From SpSt-539 sp964549445 (lineage in GTDB: Bacteria; Planctomycetota; Phycisphaerae; UBA1845; UTPLA1): DNA of 64,000 bases. Below are positions 25,753 to 35,831 of the stretch, piece by piece. The position numbers were made by a program, and so were the translations under genes. The stretch is taken from positions 131,740 through 195,739 of the forward strand of contig CAZJVS010000003.1 of NCBI GenBank assembly GCA_964549445.1, given 5' to 3'. Position 1 is the first letter of the stretch. Each line of letters opens with the position of its first letter. The notes beneath the pieces were generated by a model. That model ran no database searches. It was not told the origin of the DNA and saw only the letters and a program-made list of their open reading frames with translations.

Positions 25753-27000
25753 CTAGCGGCTCTCGCTGCTGACGACCTTGCCGTTGATGACGACGCCCGT
25801 GCAGTGGGTCGTGTACTCGAACGGGTCGCCGTCGTACATCGCCACATCGGCGTCCTTGCCGACCTCCAGCGATCCGACACGGTCGGCGATTCCCAGCAGC
25901 CTCGCCGCGTTGATCGTGATGGTTGCCAACGCCTGCTCGAACGTCAATCCGTTCGATGCCGCGACGCCCGCCTCAAACAGCACGACGCGCGTCTTCGGGA
26001 CGTAGTCCTCGTAGCCGCTCTGCAGGGCGACCGGAATTCCCGCCTTCACGAGCTTTGCGGCGGTCTCCATGCTCAGGTTCTCGTTTTCGCCGTGCCCGCT
26101 TCGCGTCATCGTCGGGTGGATGATGACCGGCACGCCGGCCGCCTTGATCGGTTCGATTAGCAGGTAGGACTCCGCCGCCCCATCAAGCACGATCTTAATT
26201 TCAAATTCCTTCGCCACGCGGAGCGCCGACATGATGTCCGCCGATCGTTGGACCGAGATCAGCAGCGGCAGTTCGCCCTTCAGCACGCGCACCATCGTCT
26301 CGAGCCGCAGATCGCGGTCCGGCCGTTTGGTCTCGTCGGCCGCGGATTGCTTGTGCTGATACTCGCGTGCCTTGACCAATTGCTCGCGGAGCATCGCGAT
26401 CGCCTTCGATCGCGTTCCTGGCGACTTCTTCTCGGCGTCCTTGCCCTGCACGCGCGCCCCCTCGCCCAAGGTCGCCGCCACCATCGCCACCGGCTTAAGC
26501 ACCGCCTCGTCCACCGTATTGCCCGTCGTCTTGACGATCATCGTCTGGCCGGAAATCAGCGCCCCTGGTGCGTGCCCGGTGTGCAGCGTCGTAACGCCGA
26601 AACCGCGAACCCACTCAATGAGGCGCTCCTGCGAGTTGTACGAATCGATCGCCCGCAGCTCCGGCTGCATCGGCTCGCTCGGGTCAAGCTGGTCCTGATC
26701 CTGTTTCTGATTCAGGTAGCCCGAGAGGCCGACGACGCTGTGAGCGTCGATCAGCCCGGGCGTGACGACCTTTGCGCTCAGCGTCTTCGTGCCGGCCGGA
26801 ACGGGCACCGACATGGCCGGGCCGATCTTCGAAATCTTCGCCCCGTCAATCAGGATGACGCCGTCTTTGATGGGCGGTCCTGCCATCGTGTAAATCGTCT
26901 CGCCGCGAATCGCAATCTGTCCGCTCGCCGGCAATGCAACGCCGAGAATTGATGCGGCCGACAGGAATCGAACGAGTCGTGAGAATCTTGTCGTCGTCAT
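25753..27000 (-). CDS. exported amidohydrolase homologue lacking metal ligands
   Basis: 415 aa from ATG 27000, with a signal peptide (about 1-28). The composite beta-barrel and TIM-barrel layout of imidazolonepropionase-like amidohydrolases is kept, ending in VGSLEVGKDADVAMYDGDP. The metal ligands are not: the HxH motif is HSV (87-89), the strand-5 His region reads LLISVQRSAD, the strand-6 region IVLDGAAES, and the strand-8 Asp region LQSGYED. Its upstream paralogue keeps all of these. The protein therefore probably does not catalyse standard metal-dependent hydrolysis. The ATGA overlap with the paralogue (ATG 27000) fixes the start and implies coordinated synthesis, perhaps of a heteromer. 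Confidence 0.85.
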   Translation of the reverse strand: MTTTRFSRLVRFLSAASILGVALPASGQIAIRGETIYTMAGPPIKDGVILIDGAKISKIGPAMSVPVPAGTKTLSAKVVTPGLIDAHSVVGLSGYLNQKQDQDQLDPSEPMQPELRAIDSYNSQERLIEWVRGFGVTTLHTGHAPGALISGQTMIVKTTGNTVDEAVLKPVAMVAATLGEGARVQGKDAEKKSPGTRSKAIAMLREQLVKAREYQHKQSAADETKRPDRDLRLETMVRVLKGELPLLISVQRSADIMSALRVAKEFEIKIVLDGAAESYLLIEPIKAAGVPVIIHPTMTRSGHGENENLSMETAAKLVKAGIPVALQSGYEDYVPKTRVVLFEAGVAASNGLTFEQALATITINAARLLGIADRVGSLEVGKDADVAMYDGDPFEYTTHCTGVVINGKVVSSESR

Positions 27001-28301
27001 CGGCCATCCGCCCCTTCCTCGCAGCACAAATGCATCTCTTGGTCGCGTCCAGCCCCGTACCCACCGACGGCATAGAGATGGTCCTTCGGATCGCTGCGAT
27101 CGAAGACCTTCTTCCCCTCGACATAGGTTTCGAGCACCTTCGTATAGACGCTCAGTGGGTCGCCTGACAGCACGATGAAATCGGCGTCCTTGCCGGTTTC
27201 GAGACTGCCGATTCGCTTGTCGAGGTCGAGCATCTTCGCCCCCGCCATCGTCATGGCGTAGAGCGCCTTGTCGCGCGACATCCCGGCCCGCACGGCCAGC
27301 GCCGGCGACCGCAGAAAAACGCGCGAATCGGTAATCCAGTCGTCCGTGTGAAACGCCGTCAAGACGCCGGCCTTCTCCAGCACCGCCCCCGTGCCCAGGA
27401 GCAGATCTTTCGCCTCGATCTTCCCGCCGGGGCTGTCGACGACGATGATCGAGCACGGAACCCCCGCCTTTGCGATTTCGTCGGCGACTTTCCACGCCTC
27501 GCTGACGTGGTGCAGCACGATGCGAAAACCGAACTCCTGTGAGAGCCGGATGGCTGAGAGGATGTCGTCGGCCCGGTGCGTGTGATGGTGGACAATCCGC
27601 TTGCCGTCCATCACTTCCATCAGCGCTTCCATGTCCAGGTCGCGCTCCGGCATCTTCTCCGGATCGCCGTTGGCCTGCTTGAGCTTTCTCCGATACTCCT
27701 GCGCCTTCACGAATTTTTCGCGGACCAGCGCCACCGACTTTGAGCGCGTGCCCGGAAACGGCGGATCCCGCTGCGAGTTCGTCCCGTTCGCCATCTTCAT
27801 GCCGCCCAGGATGTTCCCCTTGTCGTCGCGAATCGCCAGGTCGTCAATCGTCTCTCCTCGTCGCAGCTTCAGGTAGATCGTCTGTCCGCTCAACAGATGC
27901 CCCGATCCCGGCATGACGTTCAGCGTCGTCAGCCCGCCCGAGCGTGCCCGCGTAAATCCCGGGTCGCGCGCATTGATCGAATCCAGCACCCGCACGTCCG
28001 GCTGCAGCGGCGCGCTTCCGTCCGCCCCCCACCCGCCGCCGATGTGGCTGTGCGTGTCGACGATGCCCGGCATGATCACCTTGCCGGCCGCGTCCACTTT
28101 CCGCGCGTTCGCCGGAACGGCCGTCCCCTTCGGCCCGACGGACGTAATCTTCCCGCCTTCGACAATCAGTACCCCCTCGGCGATCGGTGGTCCGGCGATC
28201 GGGATGATCTCCGCCCCCACGAACGCCACCGGCCCATCCTGCCCCGCCGCCGGCCGGCCAATCGCCACAACCGCCAGCACCGCCCACAATCCAAGTCTCA
28301 T
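26997..28301 (-). CDS. exported metal-dependent amidohydrolase
   Basis: 434 aa from ATG 28301 (GGAGG seven bases upstream), signal peptide about 1-20. Metal-binding residues of the superfamily are visible: HSH at 84-86, a His cluster RIVHHHTHRADD, VLHHVSEAW and FHTDDW near strand 8. The end GSLETGKDADFIVLSGDPL is the usual composite-domain return. Members act on imidazolone, N-acyl or dipeptide-like substrates; this one's substrate is unknown, and its signal peptide puts it outside the cytoplasm. It is coupled by ATGA to a degenerate paralogue. Confidence 0.88.
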   Translation of the reverse strand: MRLGLWAVLAVVAIGRPAAGQDGPVAFVGAEIIPIAGPPIAEGVLIVEGGKITSVGPKGTAVPANARKVDAAGKVIMPGIVDTHSHIGGGWGADGSAPLQPDVRVLDSINARDPGFTRARSGGLTTLNVMPGSGHLLSGQTIYLKLRRGETIDDLAIRDDKGNILGGMKMANGTNSQRDPPFPGTRSKSVALVREKFVKAQEYRRKLKQANGDPEKMPERDLDMEALMEVMDGKRIVHHHTHRADDILSAIRLSQEFGFRIVLHHVSEAWKVADEIAKAGVPCSIIVVDSPGGKIEAKDLLLGTGAVLEKAGVLTAFHTDDWITDSRVFLRSPALAVRAGMSRDKALYAMTMAGAKMLDLDKRIGSLETGKDADFIVLSGDPLSVYTKVLETYVEGKKVFDRSDPKDHLYAVGGYGAGRDQEMHLCCEEGADGR

Positions 28302-28403
28302 CCATCCGCCTCCGTTCAACGCGCAGTCCACACCGCGCGAACTCAGATCATAACGGGAAAAGCCGCGAGACCTTGCAATCTGAGTTGCGGATGGGCCACA
28401 AAA

Positions 28404-28682
28404 TCACCCAGCCGGATTCTCAATCCACTGCCGAAAGCACGCATTGCACAGCGTGATCGTCATCCGCCGCCGCACCTGGTCCATCGCCTCCTGCCCCGAC
28501 ACGCCCTCAAGCGCCTTGGCGAGCCGCGCGATCTCCGCTCCGATGTCCCGATTCAAATCATCCTCCCCAATCGCCGGCGGATTCGGATCGGCCACCGCAT
28601 CGATGCGGATCACCCAATGCTCCCCCCGCCCCGGCCGAAGCTCGGCCGAGCAACGCGAGCAGATTAATGGCGTCTCGTCCAT
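28404..28682 (-). CDS. small zinc-ribbon-like hypothetical protein
   Basis: 92 aa. A CSRC pair near the N-terminus (about 8-11) and a CNAC pair near the C-terminus (about 78-81) are separated by a helical region, consistent with a single structural zinc. No known family recognised. The ATG is 13 nt after a GGGAG. It lies between the membrane zinc-ribbon gene and the amidohydrolase pair on the same strand. Confidence 0.6.
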   Translation of the reverse strand: MDETPLICSRCSAELRPGRGEHWVIRIDAVADPNPPAIGEDDLNRDIGAEIARLAKALEGVSGQEAMDQVRRRMTITLCNACFRQWIENPAG

Positions 28683-28742
28683 GTCCGCATCGCGCTCCCA
28701 ATAGACGTCACTTCACACGGATGATTGGCGGGGCTGAGGGGC

Positions 28743-29663
28743 CTACTGCGATCGACATGCTGCCCGCAATCGCCGAATGTAAAGCCAGAGAGGTGCCAGC
28801 ATTACCAGAAATCCGAATTCGTAGCCGCGTCCCTCAAAAAAATACCGGGGATTCACTTGCCAGAAGCCCGGCGAACTACGGAGCGAACGCAGCCCTTGAA
28901 TGGTCGAAGAGAATGGTCCCGTTGTCCCGGCGAACGGGACTCCGAGCCACCGTTCAGTCGAGTCTAGCATTTCGAGAACAAGCGCGAAGCAACTGATTGC
29001 GCAGAAATAGAGCATGTAGACCGCAGCGCCGCTCCAGACGCACCACAGCGCAGCATTTGCCCTGCGATCAATTCGCCTCCAAAGCGCGATGACGAGCATT
29101 GCGATTAGTGGCGCTTGCCCAGCATATGCAAGATACCCGGCAACTCCCCATAGTGGTTGTGGGAAGAGCTGAGTGGAGACCCATGAGCAAATCAACAGAA
29201 CGACGCCTGTGCCTGCACCGAGGTATCCCATTCCGAGGGCGATTCTCGTGCCGATGCCCAATCGCCCATACCTCCTGTGGATTTGAGCCACGGCCAGAGT
29301 CGCCAGCATCAGTCCGACGTAGAAGCTAAGACACCAACCCTGAAACGAGACTCGAACCAGCCAGCGCAAGCCCCATTGTTCAAGTTGGAGGCTGATCCGG
29401 AATACGAGCAAAGCTTGAAGTAGCCCCAGCGCGTGGATGAATGCCGCGACCACGACGTACTTCAGTGCGCGAACCACGCGCGCTGCGTCGCCCGCAGCGA
29501 GGTTGAATCCAGGAACCGTCAGTGAATCCGATATTCGGCTGTTGCACTCCGGGCAAACACCGTCCTCCGCCAGTGTCCGCAGGTTGTACCCGCACGTCGC
29601 GCACGGCCGATCGGAATCGACAATTAATGTGGTCGGCGGATCAGGCACATTCGCATCAATCAT
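28743..29663 (-). CDS. polytopic membrane protein with N-terminal zinc ribbon
   Basis: 306 aa. The N-terminus carries CATCGYNLRTL and CPECNSR (about 21-44), the same zinc ribbon type as in the gene at 3688. About six hydrophobic segments follow (between 65 and 300). Function is unknown; the architecture (cytoplasmic zinc ribbon plus membrane bundle) recurs in Planctomycetes. GC content of the gene looks lower than that of its neighbours. AGAGGTG precedes the ATG. Confidence 0.65.
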   Translation of the reverse strand: MIDANVPDPPTTLIVDSDRPCATCGYNLRTLAEDGVCPECNSRISDSLTVPGFNLAAGDAARVVRALKYVVVAAFIHALGLLQALLVFRISLQLEQWGLRWLVRVSFQGWCLSFYVGLMLATLAVAQIHRRYGRLGIGTRIALGMGYLGAGTGVVLLICSWVSTQLFPQPLWGVAGYLAYAGQAPLIAMLVIALWRRIDRRANAALWCVWSGAAVYMLYFCAISCFALVLEMLDSTERWLGVPFAGTTGPFSSTIQGLRSLRSSPGFWQVNPRYFFEGRGYEFGFLVMLAPLWLYIRRLRAACRSQ

Positions 29664-29724
29664 CGCACCTCTGCACGAAAAGATTAAGACGCGAGTAGGG
29701 ACGAGACGCCGGTCTACGCAACGA

Positions 29725-30939
29725 CTAAGCGGGCAAATCCACCAGCGTCAGCGCAATAATGTGCTCGCAGCCCACGCGGATCGCATCAAGCGTCGCCTGC
29801 GACGGCCCCGCCGCCAGCCGAATCCGCGCTACCGCCGTGTGCTCGTCCTTCAGGATGACGTTTTCCATCTCTTCGACGTTGATGTTCGCCTCGCCGATGT
29901 GCGACAGCACATGCGCCAACACCCCCGGCCGGTTGTGATGCCGCACGATCAGCATCTTGCGTGCATGCGAGCGCGGCAGCAGGTTGATGCAATTCTCGAC
30001 CCGGCCGGTCTCGCGGAAGACGCGGACCAGTCGCACCGTCTCCGCTGCAATGGCCGTCTGCGCCTGATCGGTCGAAGCCGCGATATGCGGCGTTCCATAA
30101 ACGATCCCGCCCGATGCGAACAGCGGCTCCTTGAACTCCGCCGTCGGCTGCGCCGGCTCCGCCGCATACACATCGAGTCCGGCGCGAACCCCCTTTTCCT
30201 TAATCGCCCACGCCAGCGCGTCCGCATCGACGACGTCGCCGCGGCTCGTGTTGATGAAGTATGCCCCCTTCCGCATCGCCTCAAAAAATGCCCGGTCGCA
30301 CAGCTTTTTCGTCTCCGGCGTCGCCGCAATGTGAACGCTCACGATGTCCGACCGCTCCGCCACCTCGCGTGCCGTCTGGCACAACTCCACGCCCGGCAGC
30401 TTCGCCCCCTCGCGCACCAGCGAGCGCGACCAGCCGACCACGCGCATCTCAAACGCGGTGGCCCGCTGTGCCACGGCGCGTCCAATCGGCCCGAATCCAA
30501 CAATCCCCAGCGTGCGGCCCTTCAGGCCCCGCGCCTTGCTGTACTCCGACTTGTTCCACTTCCCTGCCCGCAGCTCCGCCACGCTGTCCGGCACCCGCCG
30601 ATCCAGAGATAGGATCAACCCGAACGCCAACTCCGCCACCGCCACCGCGTTCATCCCCGGACAGTTTGTCACGAAGATCCCGCGCAGCGATGCCGCGGCC
30701 ACATCGATGTTATCAACGCCCGCACCCGCACGGATGATCAGTGCCAATTCCCCCGCTGCGTCGATCGTCTCCTTCGTAACTTTTGTCGAGCGAACGATCA
30801 GCACCTTCGCCCCGGATGCGCCGACGGCCGCCGTCAGCTCCGGCCCCTTCTTCGCGGCCTCAACGGTAACGTCACAGCCCAGCTTGTTGAGTTCGTCTAT
30901 TCCGGCCTGTTCGAATTTGTCAGCAATGAATACGCGCAC
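29725..30939 (-). CDS. serA: D-3-phosphoglycerate dehydrogenase with ACT domain
   Basis: 404 aa from GTG 30939 (GAGAGGACC upstream). 2-hydroxyacid dehydrogenase core: Rossmann motif GIVGFGPIGRAVA, catalytic Arg in INTSRGD, Glu in DVYAAEP, His in TPHIAAS. Residues about 330-404 form a C-terminal ACT domain (KMLIVRHHNRPGVLAHVL), the serine-sensing module of SerA. It makes 3-phosphohydroxypyruvate, the first step of serine synthesis. A second, ACT-less homologue lies immediately upstream. Confidence 0.88.
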   Translation of the reverse strand: MRVFIADKFEQAGIDELNKLGCDVTVEAAKKGPELTAAVGASGAKVLIVRSTKVTKETIDAAGELALIIRAGAGVDNIDVAAASLRGIFVTNCPGMNAVAVAELAFGLILSLDRRVPDSVAELRAGKWNKSEYSKARGLKGRTLGIVGFGPIGRAVAQRATAFEMRVVGWSRSLVREGAKLPGVELCQTAREVAERSDIVSVHIAATPETKKLCDRAFFEAMRKGAYFINTSRGDVVDADALAWAIKEKGVRAGLDVYAAEPAQPTAEFKEPLFASGGIVYGTPHIAASTDQAQTAIAAETVRLVRVFRETGRVENCINLLPRSHARKMLIVRHHNRPGVLAHVLSHIGEANINVEEMENVILKDEHTAVARIRLAAGPSQATLDAIRVGCEHIIALTLVDLPA

Positions 30940-31020
30940 GGGTCCTCTCGCAGCGGCGCGGCAAGACGACTCCCGCCCCGCCGCGCGGCGCGAAGATGGT
31001 GGCCCGATGCTCCCGGTGCG

Positions 31021-31995
31021 TCAAATCCCGGCCGGCGCCAGATTGACGCAATTCAGCGCCTTGCCCGTATCCATGAACGTCCGGGCGATCCGCACCGTCT
31101 CCTCGGCCACGGCGAGTTGTGCCTGTTCGGTCGAGGCGCCAACGTGGTGCGTCCCATAGACGTGCGGCTCGCGCGCTGTCGGATCCTTGAATGTTCCCTC
31201 GGGGCCTTCCGGCTCGATTTCCCACACGTCGAGCGCGGCGCCTGCCAGTTTCCCGCTCTCCAGTGCCTCCGACAGGGCCTCCTCGTCGATCACGCCGCCC
31301 CGGCTGCAATTGATGATGTACGACGTGGGTCGCATCAGCGCCAGTTGCTCACGCCCGATCAGGTGCCGCGTTGTCGTCCCTCCCGGAACATGCAGCGTCA
31401 CGAAATCGGACTGTGCGAGCAGCGTCTCAAGCGGAACGCGCCGCATGCCGTACCGCTCCTCGACGTCCTGCTGGGGGAAAACATCCGTGTACAACATCTT
31501 CATCTCGAACGCCGCGGCTCGCCGCGCGACCTCGCGGCCGATCCGCCCGAGTCCGACGATGCCAAGCGTGCGTCCCTTCAGTCCTCGGGCCTTGCTGTAT
31601 TCCTTCTTCTTCCAGATGCCGCGCCGCAGGTCCGTCGTCTCGTCGACGATCCTCCGGTCCAACGCAATCATCAGCCCCATCGTCAGCTCCGCGACCGCAA
31701 CCGAGTTCAGCCCCGGACAGTTCGATACGCGGATGTTCCGCGCCGTGGCCGCCGCGACGTCGATCGTGTCCACCCCCGCCCCGGCCCGGATGACCAGCTT
31801 CAGCTTCGATCCTGCGTCCAGCACCGGCCGCGGAACCTTCGTCGAGCGCACGACCAGGGTCTCGCAGCCGACATCGCGAACCCGTGATTCGAGCGATGAC
31901 CCGTTCAGCTCGGGCTCGTAGGTCACCTTGCAGCCCGCGCGCTGCAACTGCTCAATGCCAAATGCCTCGAATTTGTCCGCAATCAGGACGTGCAT
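31021..31995 (-). CDS. 2-hydroxyacid dehydrogenase, SerA-like, without ACT domain
   Basis: 324 aa, aligning by eye with the neighbouring SerA over its full length. It shares KARGLKGRTLGIVG and has GLGRIGREVA, INCSRGG, DVWEIEP and THHVGAS, so all three catalytic residues are present. It ends where the ACT domain would begin. Tandem duplication followed by loss or gain of the ACT domain is the simplest account. Possible roles: an unregulated PGDH, a partner in a mixed oligomer, or a related 2-hydroxyacid dehydrogenase. AGGAG precedes the ATG. Confidence 0.82.
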   Translation of the reverse strand: MHVLIADKFEAFGIEQLQRAGCKVTYEPELNGSSLESRVRDVGCETLVVRSTKVPRPVLDAGSKLKLVIRAGAGVDTIDVAAATARNIRVSNCPGLNSVAVAELTMGLMIALDRRIVDETTDLRRGIWKKKEYSKARGLKGRTLGIVGLGRIGREVARRAAAFEMKMLYTDVFPQQDVEERYGMRRVPLETLLAQSDFVTLHVPGGTTTRHLIGREQLALMRPTSYIINCSRGGVIDEEALSEALESGKLAGAALDVWEIEPEGPEGTFKDPTAREPHVYGTHHVGASTEQAQLAVAEETVRIARTFMDTGKALNCVNLAPAGI

Positions 31996-32069
31996 GGTCG
32001 GACTCCTCGCGGAACCGCGTGGCGGTCCCGGTATGCCTGAACCGGCTCTGTCCGACCAACGAAGTATAG

Positions 32070-33095
<1,026 letters not shown>

Positions 33096-33164
33096 TGCAG
33101 CGGCCCCTCGCGTCCAGATTGACCGCCGCCAGTCTCCCGCAAGTCGCGGGGGCGTGCAACGCTG

Positions 33165-34622
33165 CTAAGGTCCAATCACCGCCGCGCTGAATCCCTGCAC
33201 ATCGTCGCCATCAACGAGTGTGCTCGCATTCATATCGCCGCGGTTGATGTCGCACATTGGATATGCCGCCGAATACGCATCAGCGTCGACCAGTGCCGTC
33301 ACAAACAACGGCACATCCAGCGCGTTGACCTGCCCGTCGCAGTTCATGTCGCCGAGCACGTTTGGAATCCGCGCGTAAAAGACTTTGACGCTCGGCTGGC
33401 CGGATGTCCCCACAATTAGATCGGCCCAGCCGTCGCCGTTGATGTCGCCGAGGTTGATGGCGTTTCCCGCGCCAGGATCGTCGTACGTCCACGACGGCGT
33501 CGTCGCGAGTGTCCCGTTGGTGTTCAGGTAGATGTGCACCCGGCCGGTGCTGAACTGAATCTCGGCCAGGTCGTCATCGCCGTCGCGATCGACATCAAAG
33601 AATCGCATGTCCTGCGGCTGTGAGGCAAACGGCGGAGCCGCGGTCCATGTCTGCGTCAGCGTGCCCGCTGTGTTCGAATAAAGAATCATCGGCGAACGGC
33701 CGACGGCCAGATCCGGCCAGCCATTCCCATCCACGTCGGACCACGCGACGCCGCGGTCGCCGCTGGTGACGCCGCTCGTCCAGGTCGGTGCCGTCGCCAG
33801 TGAACCGCCGGTGTTGAGACTGATTCCGGTTTCAAAGTTAACCCAACCGGCGATGGCCAGGTCTTCCCAGCCGTTGCCGTCGTAGTCGGCGAACGCCAAC
33901 CCGTTTCTGATCGCGGATTCGGTTGACTGCCAGAAGGGCGTTGTTTCCAGCACCCCGTTGTTATTGCGAAATCCCTGCTGCGGCCGGTACGGGTTCGGCG
34001 ACAAACCCTGGTTGGTCGTGAACAGGTCGAGATCGCCGTCGTGATCGAAGTCGAACACGACGCCGGCGGTCGCCCACGTTGCCTGCGGCGGCGTCGCGGT
34101 CCAGCCCGGCGAGTTGGATGGACCCGTCGGGCCGCCGAAATAGATGACGGACGGCGAGAACGACGTGCCGCCATTCACCGAGACGAGGTCGGGATAGGCA
34201 TCGATGTTGATCTTCGCGATGATCAGCTCGCTCGTGTGGACCTCGTCGGCGGAGACCCACGAGGCGGTCGCTTCAAGTGCGTTGCCGGTATTGAAGTAGA
34301 TCAGGTTTTCCCAGTCCGTGTAGGGCGGAAACGAATTGCTGATGAAGCATCCAACCGCGAGATCGATCTTTCCATCATTGTTCAGGTCACCGGGCGTGAC
34401 CGCCGCAACCTGCCGGCGGACGTCGTTGCTCCAGTCGGGTGTCGTGAGGTACGGGACACCGTTGTAGCGCGCCGACGGCGGATTCGCGTCGGGCGGCTGC
34501 GGCAGGACCTCTTCAAGTCGGCCGTCTTTCGTCGACTCAATCCGGACGTCGGCGCCTGCGGCAACGCCAAAGGCCAGTAGCAACATCAGTCCGCCAATGA
34601 TTTCACGAAGATCACGCCTCAT
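33165..34622 (-). CDS. secreted FG-GAP/VCBS protein with dockerin-like tail
   Basis: 485 aa from ATG 34622, with GAGGAGG upstream and a signal peptide (about 5-25). At least six FG-GAP-type repeats with Ca-binding loops such as DLNNDGKIDLAVG, DFDHDGDLDLF and DYDGNGWEDLAIAG suggest a beta-propeller. The last about 60 residues (GDMNCDGQVNALD...DINRGDMN...LVDGDDVQ) are a dockerin-like pair of EF-hand loops. The same kind of tail is on the sugar dehydrogenase at 60286. Likely an extracellular or surface protein of unknown ligand. Confidence 0.8.
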   Translation of the reverse strand: MRRDLREIIGGLMLLLAFGVAAGADVRIESTKDGRLEEVLPQPPDANPPSARYNGVPYLTTPDWSNDVRRQVAAVTPGDLNNDGKIDLAVGCFISNSFPPYTDWENLIYFNTGNALEATASWVSADEVHTSELIIAKINIDAYPDLVSVNGGTSFSPSVIYFGGPTGPSNSPGWTATPPQATWATAGVVFDFDHDGDLDLFTTNQGLSPNPYRPQQGFRNNNGVLETTPFWQSTESAIRNGLAFADYDGNGWEDLAIAGWVNFETGISLNTGGSLATAPTWTSGVTSGDRGVAWSDVDGNGWPDLAVGRSPMILYSNTAGTLTQTWTAAPPFASQPQDMRFFDVDRDGDDDLAEIQFSTGRVHIYLNTNGTLATTPSWTYDDPGAGNAINLGDINGDGWADLIVGTSGQPSVKVFYARIPNVLGDMNCDGQVNALDVPLFVTALVDADAYSAAYPMCDINRGDMNASTLVDGDDVQGFSAAVIGP

Positions 34623-34673
34623 CTTCCGCCTCCTCGATGACGTTACCCCCCAAAGCCGTTGGCCCAACCAACT

Positions 34674-34701
34674 ATGATAACGAATGGGTGGGTCGCAACA
34701 A
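34674..34701 (-). promoter_or_regulatory. candidate promoter of the FG-GAP gene
   Basis: Minus-strand TTGTTG (34701-34696) and TATCAT (34679-34674) are 16 nt apart, about 50 nt upstream of the ATG. The -35 is of the TTGT type also seen at 56559 and 62459. Confidence 0.35.
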
Positions 34702-34761
34702 AAGCCGTGTGGCGTGCGGAACGAGGCGGGGGCCGAGACGGGTAGCTCCTCGACTGGAGCG

Positions 34762-35751
34762 TCAGTGATTTCGCTGAATGACAAATTCGGCGGCGACGGT
34801 CAACGCATCCTTGGCGGCGCTGGCCGGGACATCGGCAAGCCGTGCAATGGCCGACTGAACGTAGCTTCTCGCCATGCCCGCCGCATAATCGAGACTCTCG
34901 CCAAACGCGCCGGAGTGGCCGTTCACGTCTTCCGGTCGAAAACGACCGACGCTCAACCGTTCGATAACGTCGCGCGCCGCCGTGCCCGGCGCGTGTTTGA
35001 GGTAATGGATTAGCGGCAGCGTCAGCTTCCCCATGTCGGCGTCGCGCCGCAGCGATTTGCCGGCCTCCGCTTCGGTTGCCGTGAGATCGAGCAGGTCATC
35101 GACAATCTGAAATGCGACGCCCAGGTCGCTGCCGTACGCCGCGAGCTGCTCGACTCGATCGGGCGTCGCATCCGCATAATGTGCCCCGAGTTCGCAGCAC
35201 ACCGCCGTCAACGCCGCCGTCTTGCGGCGGATAATCTCGAAGTACTCATCTTCGCTCAATCGCCAGTTGCCGCGATTGGCGACCTGCATCAGCTCCCCTT
35301 CGCAGACAACATTTGTCGTTGCCGCGATCCGCCGCGCCGCGTGCTGCGAGCCAAGACTGCTGCAAAGGTGATACGCGTGCGAGATGAGATAGTCGCCCAG
35401 TAGCACGGCCGATTCGTTTCCGGCGAGCCGGTTGATCGTCGGCCCGCCGCGCCGGACGTCCGCTTCATCGAGAACATCGTCGTGCACCAGCGTCGCGACG
35501 TGAACGATCTCGACGACGGCCGCCAGCACGATGTGTTCGCGCCGCACGCCGCCGCACGCCTCGGCCGTCAACAGAACGAGGGTGGGCCGCAGCATTTTCC
35601 CGCGATAGGCCCCGATTCGCTCGCAAAGGGTGCCGACGATGGCCTGATCGCTGCGAAGCTCCTCGTCGAATACGCGGACGACGTCGGACAAATGCGCGAC
35701 GATCGGCTGGTGCAGCTGTGTCGCGATCGATTGCAGCGAATGGCTCGGCAT
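34762..35751 (-). CDS. trans-polyprenyl diphosphate synthase
   Basis: 329 aa with both Asp-rich motifs: DDVLD at 91-95 (first, followed by EADVRRG) and DDLLD at 218-222 (second), plus GxKxLRP-like RGKMLRPTLVLL. It condenses IPP units onto an allylic diphosphate. The residues in front of the first motif are small to medium, compatible with a long-chain (octaprenyl/solanesyl, IspB-like) product, but the chain length is not certain. It would supply the quinone side chain. Confidence 0.88.
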   Translation of the reverse strand: MPSHSLQSIATQLHQPIVAHLSDVVRVFDEELRSDQAIVGTLCERIGAYRGKMLRPTLVLLTAEACGGVRREHIVLAAVVEIVHVATLVHDDVLDEADVRRGGPTINRLAGNESAVLLGDYLISHAYHLCSSLGSQHAARRIAATTNVVCEGELMQVANRGNWRLSEDEYFEIIRRKTAALTAVCCELGAHYADATPDRVEQLAAYGSDLGVAFQIVDDLLDLTATEAEAGKSLRRDADMGKLTLPLIHYLKHAPGTAARDVIERLSVGRFRPEDVNGHSGAFGESLDYAAGMARSYVQSAIARLADVPASAAKDALTVAAEFVIQRNH

Positions 35752-35831
35752 AGCTCGTGCGTGATTTTACGGCCGCCCCGAATTGCGGCCAGCGAACACT
35801 ACTCGGTTTCAATACTTTTGAAAAGTTCTGT

